Positions 1-8,787 of a DNA stretch of 64,000 nt are shown here, piece after piece. The DNA lies in assembly GCF_004118265.1 (NCBI RefSeq), contig NZ_SDHW01000002.1, positions 186,001 through 250,000 on the forward strand, in the 5' to 3' direction. The DNA is from Lacibacter luteus (GTDB lineage Bacteria; Bacteroidota; Bacteroidia; Chitinophagales; Chitinophagaceae). Under the pieces are notes generated by a model that was given only the letters and a program-made list of their open reading frames with translations, was not told the DNA's origin and did not search any database. The stretch's first letter is position 1, and every line of letters starts with the position of its first letter. A program made the position numbers and the translations under genes.

Positions 1-1036
1 AACAAAAAGCGACAGCGCAATTGTTTTAAAAAAAATGAATGCTGCCAATGAACAGATTCAGCAATGGCGTGACAGTTTTGTAACCGCACAAACCGACAGC
101 TATCTTTCCCTGCTTTTCCGTTTGCTGAAGGAGCCGGTGTTTTCGTTAACAGGTGCAAAAACAAAACAGGATTCTGCTGCTGCCTTTTACAGTTATAAAA
201 ATCAGTTTTGGAAAGATGTTTCCTTTGCCGATGAACGTTTATTACGCACCCCCATGTTTGAACAAAGGCTCAATCGCTATTTCGAAACAGCAGTTGTGCG
301 CCACCCCGACAGTTTAAAGCTTGAGTTGGATAAATTTATTTTGTACAGCCGTACCAACAAAACCATGTTCCGCTATTTCATGAACCGTTTTACAAACGAA
401 TACATGAATCCGAAGTACATGGGGCTTGATGTGGTGTTTCTTCATTTGTTTGAAAAATATTACCTCACCAACCAGGTTGATTGGCTTGAAAAGAAAGACC
501 GTGACCTTGTTTTTAACCGGGCTTACAGTTTATATGGAAACATTATTGGCGAACCTGCAGCCGAATTAAATCTGCTTGATACGCTTAATAAGAATGTAAA
601 CCTGTATGCGGTTAAAGCCCCTTATACGATCGTTGTATTTTGGGATCCCGATTGCGGACATTGTAAAGAACAGGTGCCGGTAATAGACAGTCTTTACCGT
701 TTACGTTGGAAAAAACAAGGAATAAAATTAGTTGGCGTGTTGAGCGATGGTGCCGGTATGGATGAAGCTAAAGCCAAAGAAACAAAAGCAAGATGGTTGG
801 AGTTTATCCAAACACATCAACTCGAAGGATGGATGCACTGGCACCAGACAATAAAGATGCGTGCAGCCGAACAAGCCAATCAAACACCAGGATTTCGTCA
901 ATCGTACGATGTTTTTCAAACGCCCACAATATATTTGTTAGATGAACAGAAACGCATCGTTGCCAAAAAGATCAATCCCGAGCAGATAGATGAATTTCTG
1001 CAGTTCAAACAAAACAATACATCGAAAAACCCATAA
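1..1036 (+). CDS. Thioredoxin-like (TlpA/DUF5106-type) protein, 5' end cut by the window
   Basis: The reading frame is open from base 2 with no stop before the first ATG at 35, so the gene very probably begins upstream of the window. The C-terminal half is a thioredoxin fold: a hydrophobic strand (TIVVFWDPDCGHC) leads into the redox motif CGHC encoded at 653-664, and a later cis-proline region (QTPTIYLLD) completes the fold. The preceding alpha-helical part resembles the DUF5106 region of Bacteroidota thiol-disulfide proteins of the cell envelope. A signal peptide cannot be seen because the start is missing. The stop lies 10 bases before the next gene, a periplasmic prolyl isomerase, so both probably serve envelope protein folding. 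The fold is clear; the substrate is unknown. Confidence 0.8.
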   Translation, partial: TKSDSAIVLKKMNAANEQIQQWRDSFVTAQTDSYLSLLFRLLKEPVFSLTGAKTKQDSAAAFYSYKNQFWKDVSFADERLLRTPMFEQRLNRYFETAVVRHPDSLKLELDKFILYSRTNKTMFRYFMNRFTNEYMNPKYMGLDVVFLHLFEKYYLTNQVDWLEKKDRDLVFNRAYSLYGNIIGEPAAELNLLDTLNKNVNLYAVKAPYTIVVFWDPDCGHCKEQVPVIDSLYRLRWKKQGIKLVGVLSDGAGMDEAKAKETKARWLEFIQTHQLEGWMHWHQTIKMRAAEQANQTPGFRQSYDVFQTPTIYLLDEQKRIVAKKINPEQIDEFLQFKQNNTSKNP

Positions 1037-1046
1037 CCAAACCTGT

Positions 1047-2963
1047 ATGCGCTACATTCTTTCTCTTTTACTGCTCACAGTTGTGCTTGGCAGTAACGCT
1101 CAAACATTGTTTACTTACGGCAGTAACAAAGTTGATAAAGGTGAATTCTGGCGAGCCTTTACTAAAAACAATACCGGCGCTGCCGATGAAAAAGCGATTC
1201 GTGAATACCTCGAATTATTTGTTCGTTTTAAATTGAAAGTACAGGCGGCTAAAGATGCAAAGCTTGATACGCTTCCCAACATTCAAAACGATATTGCTGC
1301 TTTTCGTGCACAATTAGCGGAGCAATTTATGCGTAACCAACCCGAAGTGGAAGCTCTGGCACTGGAAGCACTCGAACGCAGTGCAAGCGAAATTGAAATA
1401 GCACATGTGTTTGTAGCTTACGGAACTGACAGCAGCAAGGCCAAAGCTTCAATTGATAAAGCTTATGCGCAATTACAAACCGGCGCCGATTTTACCACTA
1501 CTGCAACCAGTTTTTCTACAAACGACTATGTAAAATCAACCGGTGGTTATATCGGTTACATTACTGTGTTTAACCTTCCATATGCTTTGGAAAATGCGGT
1601 GTACAGTACAGCTGTTGGAAGCTATTCAAAGCCCGTGGCCGGTACAAACGGCTATCATATTTTCAAGGTTTTGAACAAGCGTGCTTCGCTGGGCAAATTA
1701 AAAGCAGCACAAATTCTTGTTGCTGTGCCTGCCAACGCAACAAAAGAAGAAATTGCTGAAGCAAAAACAAAAGCCGAAATGATTTATGGTCTCGTACAAA
1801 AAGGTGAGGCTTTTGAAAAACTGGCACAAACCTACAGCGACGATAAATTAACCTACAGCAATGGTGGTTTACTTCCCGAATTTGAATTTACACGGTACGA
1901 TGCAACCTTTAGTACTGCTGCTTTTGGGTTGAAGAAGGACGGTGATGTTAGTGCACCTGTTCAAACAGTATCGGGCTTTCATATTATTAAACGTATTGGT
2001 TTAACGGCGCCACCTGCTGCAAAGAACGATCGCCAGCTGCTGGAAGATTATGCAGAAAAAGTAAACAATGATCCACGCATTTATGTTGCCTACAATAAAC
2101 AAAAACAGCAGATATTAAAAGCTGTTAACTACAAAGCAATCCCTTATAAGGAAGCCGATGTATGGGTTGTTACAGACACTACTTTAAAAGCAACAAACTA
2201 TATTTCATTTTATAAAGCCAACGAACAAAAGCTTTTGTTCTTACTCGGCACAAAAAAATATTCAGTTACCGACTGGCTTAAGTTTGTAAAAAACAAACAA
2301 ACTGCAGGCTATACACCCCAACGTTCGCAGTACAAACAAATGATGGCTGAGTTTGTTGATGAAACTGCGGCACAGTATTACAAAGACCGCCTGGAGATCA
2401 CCAATCCTGAAATCGGCAACCAGATAAAAGAATTCCGTGAAGGCAGTTTGCTGTTTGAAATAATGGAACGGAAGATCTGGAGCGTAGCTCCTTCAGACAG
2501 TGTTGGTCTTGTTACCTATTACAATAAAAACAAAGCAAAATACAATTGGCAGCCAAGTGTAAATGCCATTGTTTTCAATTGTGCTGATACCGCAGTTGCA
2601 AACCGTGCATTTGCGATGATGAAAAAAGATCCGCTAAACTGGAAAGCACATATGGAAATGTTGGGAGGTACAGCACTTGCAGACAGTAGCCGCTTTGAGC
2701 TGAATCAACTTCCTGCACCGGAAGGGACGGTGTTTAAAGCCGGTAATTTTACCCCTGTTGTAACAAACCCCAACGACGGATCTTCATCGTTCTGCTACAT
2801 TATTAAAAATTACGAAGGCAAAGAGCAACGTAGTTTTGATGAAGCGAAAGGGTTGGTGATAAATGATTACCAGCTGGAGCTTGAAGAAAGATGGTTAGCG
2901 CTGTTAAAAAAGAAATACCCGGTAAAGGTGAATGAAGCGGTGCTGAAGAGCATGGTGAAATAA
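1047..2963 (+). CDS. Peptidylprolyl isomerase, PpiC/SurA type
   Basis: The 638-residue product begins with a signal peptide (MRYILSLLLLTVVLGSNAQ), so I chose the ATG at 1047 over an upstream ATG at 990 that overlaps the previous gene. After an N-terminal helical chaperone-like part come two parvulin rotamase domains, at about residues 110-215 and 215-320. Both show the family pattern of a histidine strand (EIAHVFVAYG, KAAQILVAV), a GGYIGYI or GGLLPEF segment and a closing GYHIFKV or GFHIIKRIG. The rest is a long domain of unknown role. It should help outer-membrane or secreted proteins fold in the periplasm. It is co-transcribed with the upstream thioredoxin-like gene and ends at a strong terminator. 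Confidence 0.88.
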   Translation: MRYILSLLLLTVVLGSNAQTLFTYGSNKVDKGEFWRAFTKNNTGAADEKAIREYLELFVRFKLKVQAAKDAKLDTLPNIQNDIAAFRAQLAEQFMRNQPEVEALALEALERSASEIEIAHVFVAYGTDSSKAKASIDKAYAQLQTGADFTTTATSFSTNDYVKSTGGYIGYITVFNLPYALENAVYSTAVGSYSKPVAGTNGYHIFKVLNKRASLGKLKAAQILVAVPANATKEEIAEAKTKAEMIYGLVQKGEAFEKLAQTYSDDKLTYSNGGLLPEFEFTRYDATFSTAAFGLKKDGDVSAPVQTVSGFHIIKRIGLTAPPAAKNDRQLLEDYAEKVNNDPRIYVAYNKQKQQILKAVNYKAIPYKEADVWVVTDTTLKATNYISFYKANEQKLLFLLGTKKYSVTDWLKFVKNKQTAGYTPQRSQYKQMMAEFVDETAAQYYKDRLEITNPEIGNQIKEFREGSLLFEIMERKIWSVAPSDSVGLVTYYNKNKAKYNWQPSVNAIVFNCADTAVANRAFAMMKKDPLNWKAHMEMLGGTALADSSRFELNQLPAPEGTVFKAGNFTPVVTNPNDGSSSFCYIIKNYEGKEQRSFDEAKGLVINDYQLELEERWLALLKKKYPVKVNEAVLKSMVK

Positions 2964-2970
2964 GACTTAA

Positions 2971-3008
2971 TTAAAAAGCCCCCATCAAAAATGATGGGGG
3001 CTTTTTAA
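2971..3008. terminator. Bidirectional intrinsic terminator
   Basis: A perfect 17-base-pair inverted repeat (2971-2987 and 2992-3008) with an AAAA loop has a GC core (gcccccatca) and A/T tracts on both sides, so it can stop both the isomerase gene and the convergent metF. Confidence 0.92.
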
Positions 3009-3021
3009 TTATATACGTTTC

Positions 3022-3975
3022 TTACAACACATTCTTCACCACATTGTAAATCACTTTCGGGCTGCCGAGTGTGTAATAGTGTAACACAGGCACACCAAAT
3101 TCTTTTAATTCTTTCGATTGCTGTATCAACCACTCTGTTCCTACTTTCTTGCAATCCTCATCTGTTTTTGCACGCATAATTTCATTGCTCAACTCTGTAG
3201 GTATATCAACATGAAATGTTCTTGGAATTACAGACAATTGCTTCTTACTCGTTAATGGCTTTAATCCCGGAATGATCGGCACTTCAATACCCATTTCTCT
3301 GCACGATTTTACAAACGCAAAAAACTTACTGTTATCAAAAAACATCTGCGTCATAATATATTCTGCACCTGCATCAACTTTATTTTTTAAACGCTGCATT
3401 TCAATTTCCTGGTTAGGCGTTTCAAAATGCTTTTCAGGATAGCCAGCAACGCCTGCACAAAAATCGGTTCGGAAACCATCACGAATATCATCTTCCAGAT
3501 AAATACCGTGATTGAGGTTAATGGTTTGCTTCAGCAGATCAATGGCATACTTATGCCCATCGGTGTGTGGCTCAAAAAAAGTTTCGTTCTTGGCAGCATC
3601 GCCACGCAACACCAACACGTTCTGTACACCAATAAAGTTGAGATCGATCAATGCGTCTTCTGTTTCACGCTTCGAAAAACCGCCGCAGATCAAATGCGGA
3701 ACCGCATCAAGATTATAATGGTTTTGTAAAGCCGCACAAATACCAACAGTGCCCGGACGCTTTCGCACTTCCACTTTTTCAAACGTACCATCTAACTTTT
3801 TCTTAAACACCTGCTCTGCACGGTGATAAGTAACATTGATCCACGATGGCTTAAACTCCATCAACGGATCGAGATGATCGAAAATAGAATTGATGGTTTT
3901 CCCCTTCAGTGGCGGAAGAATCTCAAACGAGACAAGCGTGTTTTTTGCCTGTGCAATATGTTCGGTAACCTTCAT
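3022..3975 (-). CDS. metF: 5,10-methylenetetrahydrofolate reductase
   Basis: The 317-residue protein is a cytoplasmic FAD enzyme that reduces methylene-THF to methyl-THF for methionine synthesis. Family hallmarks are the N-terminal FEILPP strand holding the catalytic glutamate, the WINVTYH segment, the CGGF motif, the VLVLRGD strand that binds flavin and folate, and GAEYIMTQMFFD. The length fits the bacterial MetF barrel without the eukaryotic regulatory domain. The longer frame to 4023 adds 16 residues unlike the family; the ATG at 3975 is preceded by an exact -7 box (3993-4000). The gene stands alone between divergent lptB and the convergent isomerase gene. I saw no S-adenosylmethionine riboswitch in the very short leader. 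Confidence 0.95.
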   Translation of the reverse strand: MKVTEHIAQAKNTLVSFEILPPLKGKTINSIFDHLDPLMEFKPSWINVTYHRAEQVFKKKLDGTFEKVEVRKRPGTVGICAALQNHYNLDAVPHLICGGFSKRETEDALIDLNFIGVQNVLVLRGDAAKNETFFEPHTDGHKYAIDLLKQTINLNHGIYLEDDIRDGFRTDFCAGVAGYPEKHFETPNQEIEMQRLKNKVDAGAEYIMTQMFFDNSKFFAFVKSCREMGIEVPIIPGLKPLTSKKQLSVIPRTFHVDIPTELSNEIMRAKTDEDCKKVGTEWLIQQSKELKEFGVPVLHYYTLGSPKVIYNVVKNVL

Positions 3976-3992
3976 TATATACAGTGTTGATG

Positions 3993-4000
3993 CAAACATA
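3993..4000 (-). promoter_or_regulatory. -7 promoter box of metF
   Basis: Read on the minus strand this is TATGTTTG, an exact match to the Bacteroidota -7 consensus TAnnTTTG, 17 bases before the ATG. The predicted leader is about 10 nt. Confidence 0.5.
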
Positions 4001-4138
4001 TAACAGGCTTGGCTTTTAATCAAAGATTGTTTATAGCTGAATCCCTTTTCAAAAACACCTATTTTTCACAATTCAGCAGGGTTTCGCTATACATTATTGC
4101 TTTGAAAACAGGTATTTTCGCAGCTACAATTTTATACG

Positions 4139-4912
4139 TTGAGTTTAACCATACACACTTCCGAACTGGTAAAGCGCTACCGCAGCCGAACTGTAGCAAA
4201 CAAAGTAAGCATTGAAGTAAAGCAAGGCGAAATTGTTGGTTTGCTGGGACCAAACGGCGCCGGCAAAACCACTACCTTTTATATGGTTGTTGGTTTTATT
4301 AAACCCGACGAGGGAGAAGTGTACCTCAACGAAGAAAACATTACCAACATGCCCATGTACAAGCGTGCACAAATGGGTATTGGTTATTTGCCGCAGGAAG
4401 CAAGTGTGTTTCGTAAGCTTACTGTTGAAGAAAATATTGCTGCCGTGTTGGAAATGACGAAGCTGAGCAAAGAAGAACAGCGTGAAAAACTGGAAGATCT
4501 GCTGAGCGAATTTCGTTTGCATCATGTACGTAAAAACAAAGGCGATTCGTTAAGTGGTGGTGAGCGCCGACGTACAGAAATTGCCCGTGCGCTGGCCGTT
4601 GATCCGAAATTTATTTTATTAGACGAGCCTTTTGCAGGCGTTGACCCGATTGCAGTAGAAGATATTCAGTCGATCGTGGCCAAGCTTAAGTACCGCAACA
4701 TCGGCATCCTTATTACCGATCATAACGTAACCGAAACACTTTCTATTTGCGACCGTGCCTACCTGCTCATCGAAGGAAAAATTTTCAAACACGGTACTGC
4801 CGAAGAACTTGCAGACGATGAACAAGTTCGTCGCCTCTATCTTGGCCGCAACTTTGAGTTGAAGCGTAAAGATTATCTGCACGAAGAGGCCAACAGAGCA
4901 GCAAATCAATAA
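4139..4912 (+). CDS. lptB: LPS export ABC transporter ATP-binding protein LptB
   Basis: The 257-residue ATPase powers extraction of lipopolysaccharide from the inner membrane by the LptB2FG complex. Walker [10 protein letters not shown] is at residues 37-45, the signature LSGGE at 138-142, Walker B FILLDEP at 158-164 and the H-loop histidine in ITDHNVTE. The segment [13 protein letters not shown] and the phrase [19 protein letters not shown] are typical of LptB and separate it from general ABC ATPases. No in-frame ATG lies ahead of the Walker A motif, so translation must start at a non-ATG codon, most likely the TTG at 4139. The C-terminal tail after GRNFEL is slightly longer than in Escherichia coli. 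Its LptF/G partners are not in this window. Confidence 0.93.
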   Translation: MSLTIHTSELVKRYRSRTVANKVSIEVKQGEIVGLLGPNGAGKTTTFYMVVGFIKPDEGEVYLNEENITNMPMYKRAQMGIGYLPQEASVFRKLTVEENIAAVLEMTKLSKEEQREKLEDLLSEFRLHHVRKNKGDSLSGGERRRTEIARALAVDPKFILLDEPFAGVDPIAVEDIQSIVAKLKYRNIGILITDHNVTETLSICDRAYLLIEGKIFKHGTAEELADDEQVRRLYLGRNFELKRKDYLHEEANRAANQ

Positions 4913-4954
4913 CCAATTTCGCAAGTCTGTTTAGTTTTTTTATCTTGCCAGCAC

Positions 4955-6469
4955 ATGAGACTGCTGAGCCCCGCCATATCAAGATTAGCCCGTTTGCGTA
5001 TGTGGCGCATCGACAGCTGGATAAACAATCCGGTTGCGGCACAGCGTGAAGTATTGCAGGATCTTGTTACCACTGCTCAATACACCTTATTTGGTCAGCA
5101 ATACCGATTCAGAGAGCTTTTTAATGTGCGTGATTTTAAGCGTACTGTTCCTGTACACGAATACGACGACATTAAACCGTTTATTGAACGGATGATGCAA
5201 GGCGAAGAAAATGTGTTATGGCCTACCCCTGTAAAATGGTTTGCAAAAAGCAGCGGTACCACCAGCGACAAAAGCAAATTCATTCCTGTAAGTGAAGAAA
5301 GTTTGAAAGATGGTCATTACAAAGCCAGCAAAGATGTACTTACACTTTACTACAATAATTTTCCTGCATCCGATCTGTTAACAGGTAAAGGACTTGTTAT
5401 AGGAGGAAGCCATAATGTAAACCAGCTCAACGAAGAAATTCAGTTTGGCGATTTAAGTGCTGTGCTTATGCAGAATGCGCCTTTCTGGAGTAACTGGATA
5501 CGTACGCCGGAATTAAGCATTGCCCTGATGGATGAGTGGGAAGCAAAAATTGAAAAGCTGGCTCTGAGCACCATTAACGAAAATGTCACTTCAATATCCG
5601 GCGTGCCTACCTGGAGTCTTGTGCTGTTTCGCCGCATTTTGGAATTAACCGGTAAAAAAAACATTGGAGAAGTTTGGCCTAATCTTGAATTATACATGCA
5701 CGGCGGTGTATCGTTTGTTCCCTACCGTGAGCAGTTTCAGCAGATCATTGGCAAAAACATCAGTTATCTTGAAACGTATAATGCAAGCGAAGGTTTTTTT
5801 GCAGCGCAGGATAAACCGGGAGAAGATGGTATGCTGCTCTTCAGCGATCATGGAATTTTTTATGAGTTTATGCCAATAGAAGAGTACGGAAAGCGCTTTC
5901 CGAATACTGTTGGGTTAGATAAAGTTGAACTGCATAAAAACTACGCCATCATCATCAGCACAAATGGTGGTTTGTGGCGCTATCTTGTTGGCGATACAGT
6001 ACAGTTTACTTCGCTTAGCCCTTATCGTATTAAAGTAAGTGGCCGTTTAAAACATTTCATCAATGCTTTTGGCGAAGAACTGATTGTTGATAATACCGAT
6101 AAAGCCATTGCCATTGCATGCGAACAAACGGGCGCTGTTGTAAATGACTATACTGCTGCACCTGTTTATTTTTCGCATAACAATACCGGTGCACACGAGT
6201 GGTTGATTGAATTTGAAAAAGAGCCGGTTGGGTTAAACGATTTTGTATATGAACTGGATACAGCTTTGAAAAACCTCAACAGTGATTACGAAGCTAAACG
6301 TCATAAAAACATAGCGCTGCGTTTACCTTATGTACAACCTGTTTCAAAAGGAACGTTTAGCCGCTGGCTCGAAAGTAAAGGCAAACTTGGCGGACAACAT
6401 AAAATTCCACGTCTCAGTAACGATCGCACTTATGTAGATGAGATCCGCTCATTCAATACTGCTTCATGA
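4955..6469 (+). CDS. GH3-family acyl-adenylating protein (first copy)
   Basis: The 504-residue protein belongs to the GH3 family of the ANL adenylating superfamily, named after plant auxin-amido synthetases. The nucleotide-binding loop SSGTTSDKSKFIP is at 99-111, the second ATP motif YNASEG near 275-280 and YLVGDTVQF near 343. A C-terminal subdomain ends with the family phrase KGKLGGQHKIPRLS. Plant GH3 enzymes activate a carboxylic acid as an acyl-adenylate and join it to an amino acid; bacterial members are mostly uncharacterised, so the substrate here is unknown. The stop overlaps the start of the PhyH-like gene by four bases (ATGA), which suggests coupled translation. A second GH3 gene lies at 62369-63895. 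Confidence 0.88.
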   Translation: MRLLSPAISRLARLRMWRIDSWINNPVAAQREVLQDLVTTAQYTLFGQQYRFRELFNVRDFKRTVPVHEYDDIKPFIERMMQGEENVLWPTPVKWFAKSSGTTSDKSKFIPVSEESLKDGHYKASKDVLTLYYNNFPASDLLTGKGLVIGGSHNVNQLNEEIQFGDLSAVLMQNAPFWSNWIRTPELSIALMDEWEAKIEKLALSTINENVTSISGVPTWSLVLFRRILELTGKKNIGEVWPNLELYMHGGVSFVPYREQFQQIIGKNISYLETYNASEGFFAAQDKPGEDGMLLFSDHGIFYEFMPIEEYGKRFPNTVGLDKVELHKNYAIIISTNGGLWRYLVGDTVQFTSLSPYRIKVSGRLKHFINAFGEELIVDNTDKAIAIACEQTGAVVNDYTAAPVYFSHNNTGAHEWLIEFEKEPVGLNDFVYELDTALKNLNSDYEAKRHKNIALRLPYVQPVSKGTFSRWLESKGKLGGQHKIPRLSNDRTYVDEIRSFNTAS

Positions 6470-7416
6470 ATCTGAAAGACAAATTAAAAGACTACAAGCT
6501 CGTTCACTGGTTCTATAATTTACTGCATGCAAAACAGCTGCGGCACAATAAACAGGCTTATGAAAAATACAATGTACATAAGCCCCTTTTCGATTCCATC
6601 AGCAGTAAAGACTTTCCCGATAAAACATCGCAGGCATGGCTCGATGTAAATGATTCTGCAATTGTAGTTGCACAAAAAAAACAATTTGCCAGTTTTACCA
6701 ACGAAGTACAAGAGCAGTTACTGCAATGGAGCAGCAAGGGTTACCTCCATCTTAAAAATTATTTTACAGATGAGCAAGTGGATGAAGTAAACCTGGCTGT
6801 GGATGAATTGATTCACCAAAAACATTTACCCGTTACACACGATAACAAAGTAATGTTTGGCTATAAACATTCGCCTGCAATAAAAAACATGATGCAGGAT
6901 TTGGGACTTACTCAATTACTTTCTTTTATACTCGATAAAGAAGTTGTGCCGTTTCAAACACTCAACTTTATAAAAGGCAGCGGCCAACGTGCACACAGCG
7001 ACAGTATTCATATGACCACTTATCCGCTGGGCTATTTAATAGCTGCATGGGTTGCATTGGAAGATATTCACGCCGACAGCGGACCTCTGTTTTATTACCC
7101 CGGCAGCCATAAACTTCCATACTTGTTAAACGATGATTTTGCAAACTACAGCACACGCTTTAAGCTCGGCACTAAACATTACAGCGATTATGAAGATGTA
7201 ACGGAAGAGTTGATTGAAAAATCGGGCTTGTCGTACGAAACCTTCCTTCCCAAAAAAGGCGACATCTTTATCTGGCATGCGAATCTTATACATGGAGGAA
7301 TGCCTGTTATCAATCCGGCACTCAGCCGCAAAAGCATGGTTATTCATTTTTATGCAAAAGATGTTATTAAGTACCACGAGATAACAGAGCGGCCGTCCTT
7401 AATGGAAGAAGAATAA
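6466..7416 (+). CDS. Phytanoyl-CoA dioxygenase (PhyH)-family protein
   Basis: The 316-residue product is a predicted Fe(II)/2-oxoglutarate dioxygenase. The metal triad is visible as H177-x-D179 (AHSDSIHM) and H276 (HANLIHGG), and R288 in the following strand (ALSRKSMVIHFY) is a candidate 2-oxoglutarate anchor. The core VALEDIHADSGPLFYYPGSH is characteristic of PhyH enzymes. No signal peptide is seen, so it is cytoplasmic. It follows the GH3-type gene with an ATGA overlap and precedes fabG by 34 bases. The trio could activate, hydroxylate and reduce a lipid-like or carboxylic substrate, but that is inference; the substrate cannot be read from sequence. Confidence 0.85.
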   Translation: MNLKDKLKDYKLVHWFYNLLHAKQLRHNKQAYEKYNVHKPLFDSISSKDFPDKTSQAWLDVNDSAIVVAQKKQFASFTNEVQEQLLQWSSKGYLHLKNYFTDEQVDEVNLAVDELIHQKHLPVTHDNKVMFGYKHSPAIKNMMQDLGLTQLLSFILDKEVVPFQTLNFIKGSGQRAHSDSIHMTTYPLGYLIAAWVALEDIHADSGPLFYYPGSHKLPYLLNDDFANYSTRFKLGTKHYSDYEDVTEELIEKSGLSYETFLPKKGDIFIWHANLIHGGMPVINPALSRKSMVIHFYAKDVIKYHEITERPSLMEEE

Positions 7417-7450
7417 AACCCTTTACTTTGTACAATTCAATTATACTATT

Positions 7451-8206
7451 ATGAAATTACTTGAAGGAAAAGTTGCCATCGTTACAGGCGCAGCCCGTGG
7501 TATTGGCGAAGCTGTTGCAATTAAGTTTGCAGAAAACGGAGCGAATGTTGCATTTACGTTTGTTAGCGACAGCAGTAAGGATAAAGCAGCTGCATTAGAA
7601 CAAAAACTCACCGCATTCGGTGTAAAAGCAAAAGCCTATCAAAGCAATGCAGGCGATTTTGCTGCATGCGAAACTTTTGTAAACGATGTGTTGAAAGAAT
7701 TTGGTACAATAGACATTTGCGTTAACAACGCCGGTATTTCCAAAGACAACCTGCTGTTACGTATGAGCCCTGAGCAATTTGAAGAGGTAATTAAAGTAAA
7801 CCTCAACTCGGTATTTTACATGACCAAGCAGATCATTAAACCAATGATGAAGGCAAGAAGCGGCTCTATTATTAACATGAGTTCCGTAATTGGCGAAATG
7901 GGTAACGCAGGTCAAAGCAGTTATGCAGCAAGTAAAGCCGGGGTAATTGGGTTTACCAAATCGGTAGCGAAAGAACTGGGTAGCCGCAACATCCGTTGCA
8001 ACGCCATTGCTCCTGGTTTTGTTGAAACCGATATGACCAGCTATCTTAAGGAAGGTGAGGCTGCAGATAAATACAAAGCCGGTATTCCTTTAGGCCGTTT
8101 TGCAAGTGCAGAAGATATTGCCAACGTAACCTTGTTCCTTGCCAGTGATCTAAGCAGTTATGTAACAGGCCAAACCATAAGCGCCTGTGGCGGTTTAAAT
8201 ATTTAA
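7451..8206 (+). CDS. fabG: 3-oxoacyl-[acyl-carrier-protein] reductase FabG
   Basis: This 251-residue short-chain dehydrogenase reduces beta-ketoacyl-ACP with NADPH. It shows the cofactor motif TGAARGIG (12-19), the structural NNAG motif (92-95), catalytic serine in the MSS strand (144-145), Y158 and K162 in YAASK, and the CNAIAPGFVETDM segment typical of FabG. The length and GGLNI C-terminus fit FabG well. Because it stands beside GH3 and PhyH genes instead of other fab genes, it may be a pathway-specific paralogue rather than the housekeeping enzyme. A near-consensus promoter (ttactttg, around 7425-7432) lies in the 34-base gap, so it can also be transcribed alone. A strong terminator follows. 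Confidence 0.88.
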   Translation: MKLLEGKVAIVTGAARGIGEAVAIKFAENGANVAFTFVSDSSKDKAAALEQKLTAFGVKAKAYQSNAGDFAACETFVNDVLKEFGTIDICVNNAGISKDNLLLRMSPEQFEEVIKVNLNSVFYMTKQIIKPMMKARSGSIINMSSVIGEMGNAGQSSYAASKAGVIGFTKSVAKELGSRNIRCNAIAPGFVETDMTSYLKEGEAADKYKAGIPLGRFASAEDIANVTLFLASDLSSYVTGQTISACGGLNI

Positions 8207-8236
8207 CAATACACTGAAAATCAAACAGCTGTTAGC

Positions 8237-8276
8237 AAAAAAATGATAAAGGAATAAAAACCTTTATCATTTTTTT
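8237..8276 (+). terminator. Intrinsic terminator after fabG
   Basis: A 16-base-pair stem (8237-8252 with 8261-8276) has an eight-base loop and a run of seven T. It closes the lptB-GH3-PhyH-fabG group. Confidence 0.9.
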
Positions 8277-8300
8277 ATGTTAATCTCAGATCCGGAGTCA

Positions 8301-8308
8301 TATTTTTG
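8301..8308 (+). promoter_or_regulatory. -7 promoter box of the small exported protein gene
   Basis: TATTTTTG matches TAnnTTTG exactly and ends only nine bases before the ATG at 8318. The predicted transcript would be almost leaderless. Confidence 0.5.
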
Positions 8309-8317
8309 CATGCCATA

Positions 8318-8617
8318 ATGAAGAAGTACATCATCAGCATATTTCTGTCGCTTGTATTAAGCATCCAGCTATTACCGCTGGCGCAGATCAGTGCTGCTAT
8401 GTATCAAAGTCAGCAGATGACGGAAGAACTTCCGCATAACGACACTCCCCCTACTCCTTCATTTACCGAAGAAATTCACAAACACTTTGTAACCGTTACA
8501 AATGAAGAGCTCATCCATTTAACCGAGCTTAGAGTTACAGAGCTTATTCATCATGCCGAAAAGGTTTATACAAGATTTTCGGATGATGTGCAGACACGCC
8601 CACCCAATGCGTGCTGA
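8318..8617 (+). CDS. Small exported protein of unknown function
   Basis: I do not recognise a family. The 99-residue product starts with a clear signal peptide (MKKYIISIFLSLVLSIQLLP, cleavage probably near residues 26-28). The mature part is a hydrophilic, threonine- and glutamate-rich chain of about 70 residues with repeated short phrases (EELIHLTE, ELIHHAE) that predict a helix, and a single cysteine as the last residue. The ATG at 8318 fits the promoter box directly upstream and the signal peptide. It lies between the fabG terminator and the SulP transporter, in the same direction as the transporter and carbonic anhydrase. A weak hairpin without a T tract follows at 8621-8643. A link with anion transport is only positional. 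Confidence 0.65.
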   Translation: MKKYIISIFLSLVLSIQLLPLAQISAAMYQSQQMTEELPHNDTPPTPSFTEEIHKHFVTVTNEELIHLTELRVTELIHHAEKVYTRFSDDVQTRPPNAC

Positions 8618-8787
8618 TTAACCGGCAGCTTCCTTTGCTGCGGTATATAACAGAACTTTTTATTCAAACATTTTCGGCTTTCTGCTGTTTTAGGCATATG
8701 CTTCGTGCTTTGCTGTAAACATTGCATACTGTGTATTTCAAACGTGCATGTTTGTGTAACAGACATAACCCAACTGATCAAAAAAAA

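Noticed and set aside
3535-3560. ggcatacttatgcc palindrome inside metF resembling the operator dyad
   Set aside because: The arms and spacing differ from GTATG-N-CATAC, and it lies deep inside a coding region.
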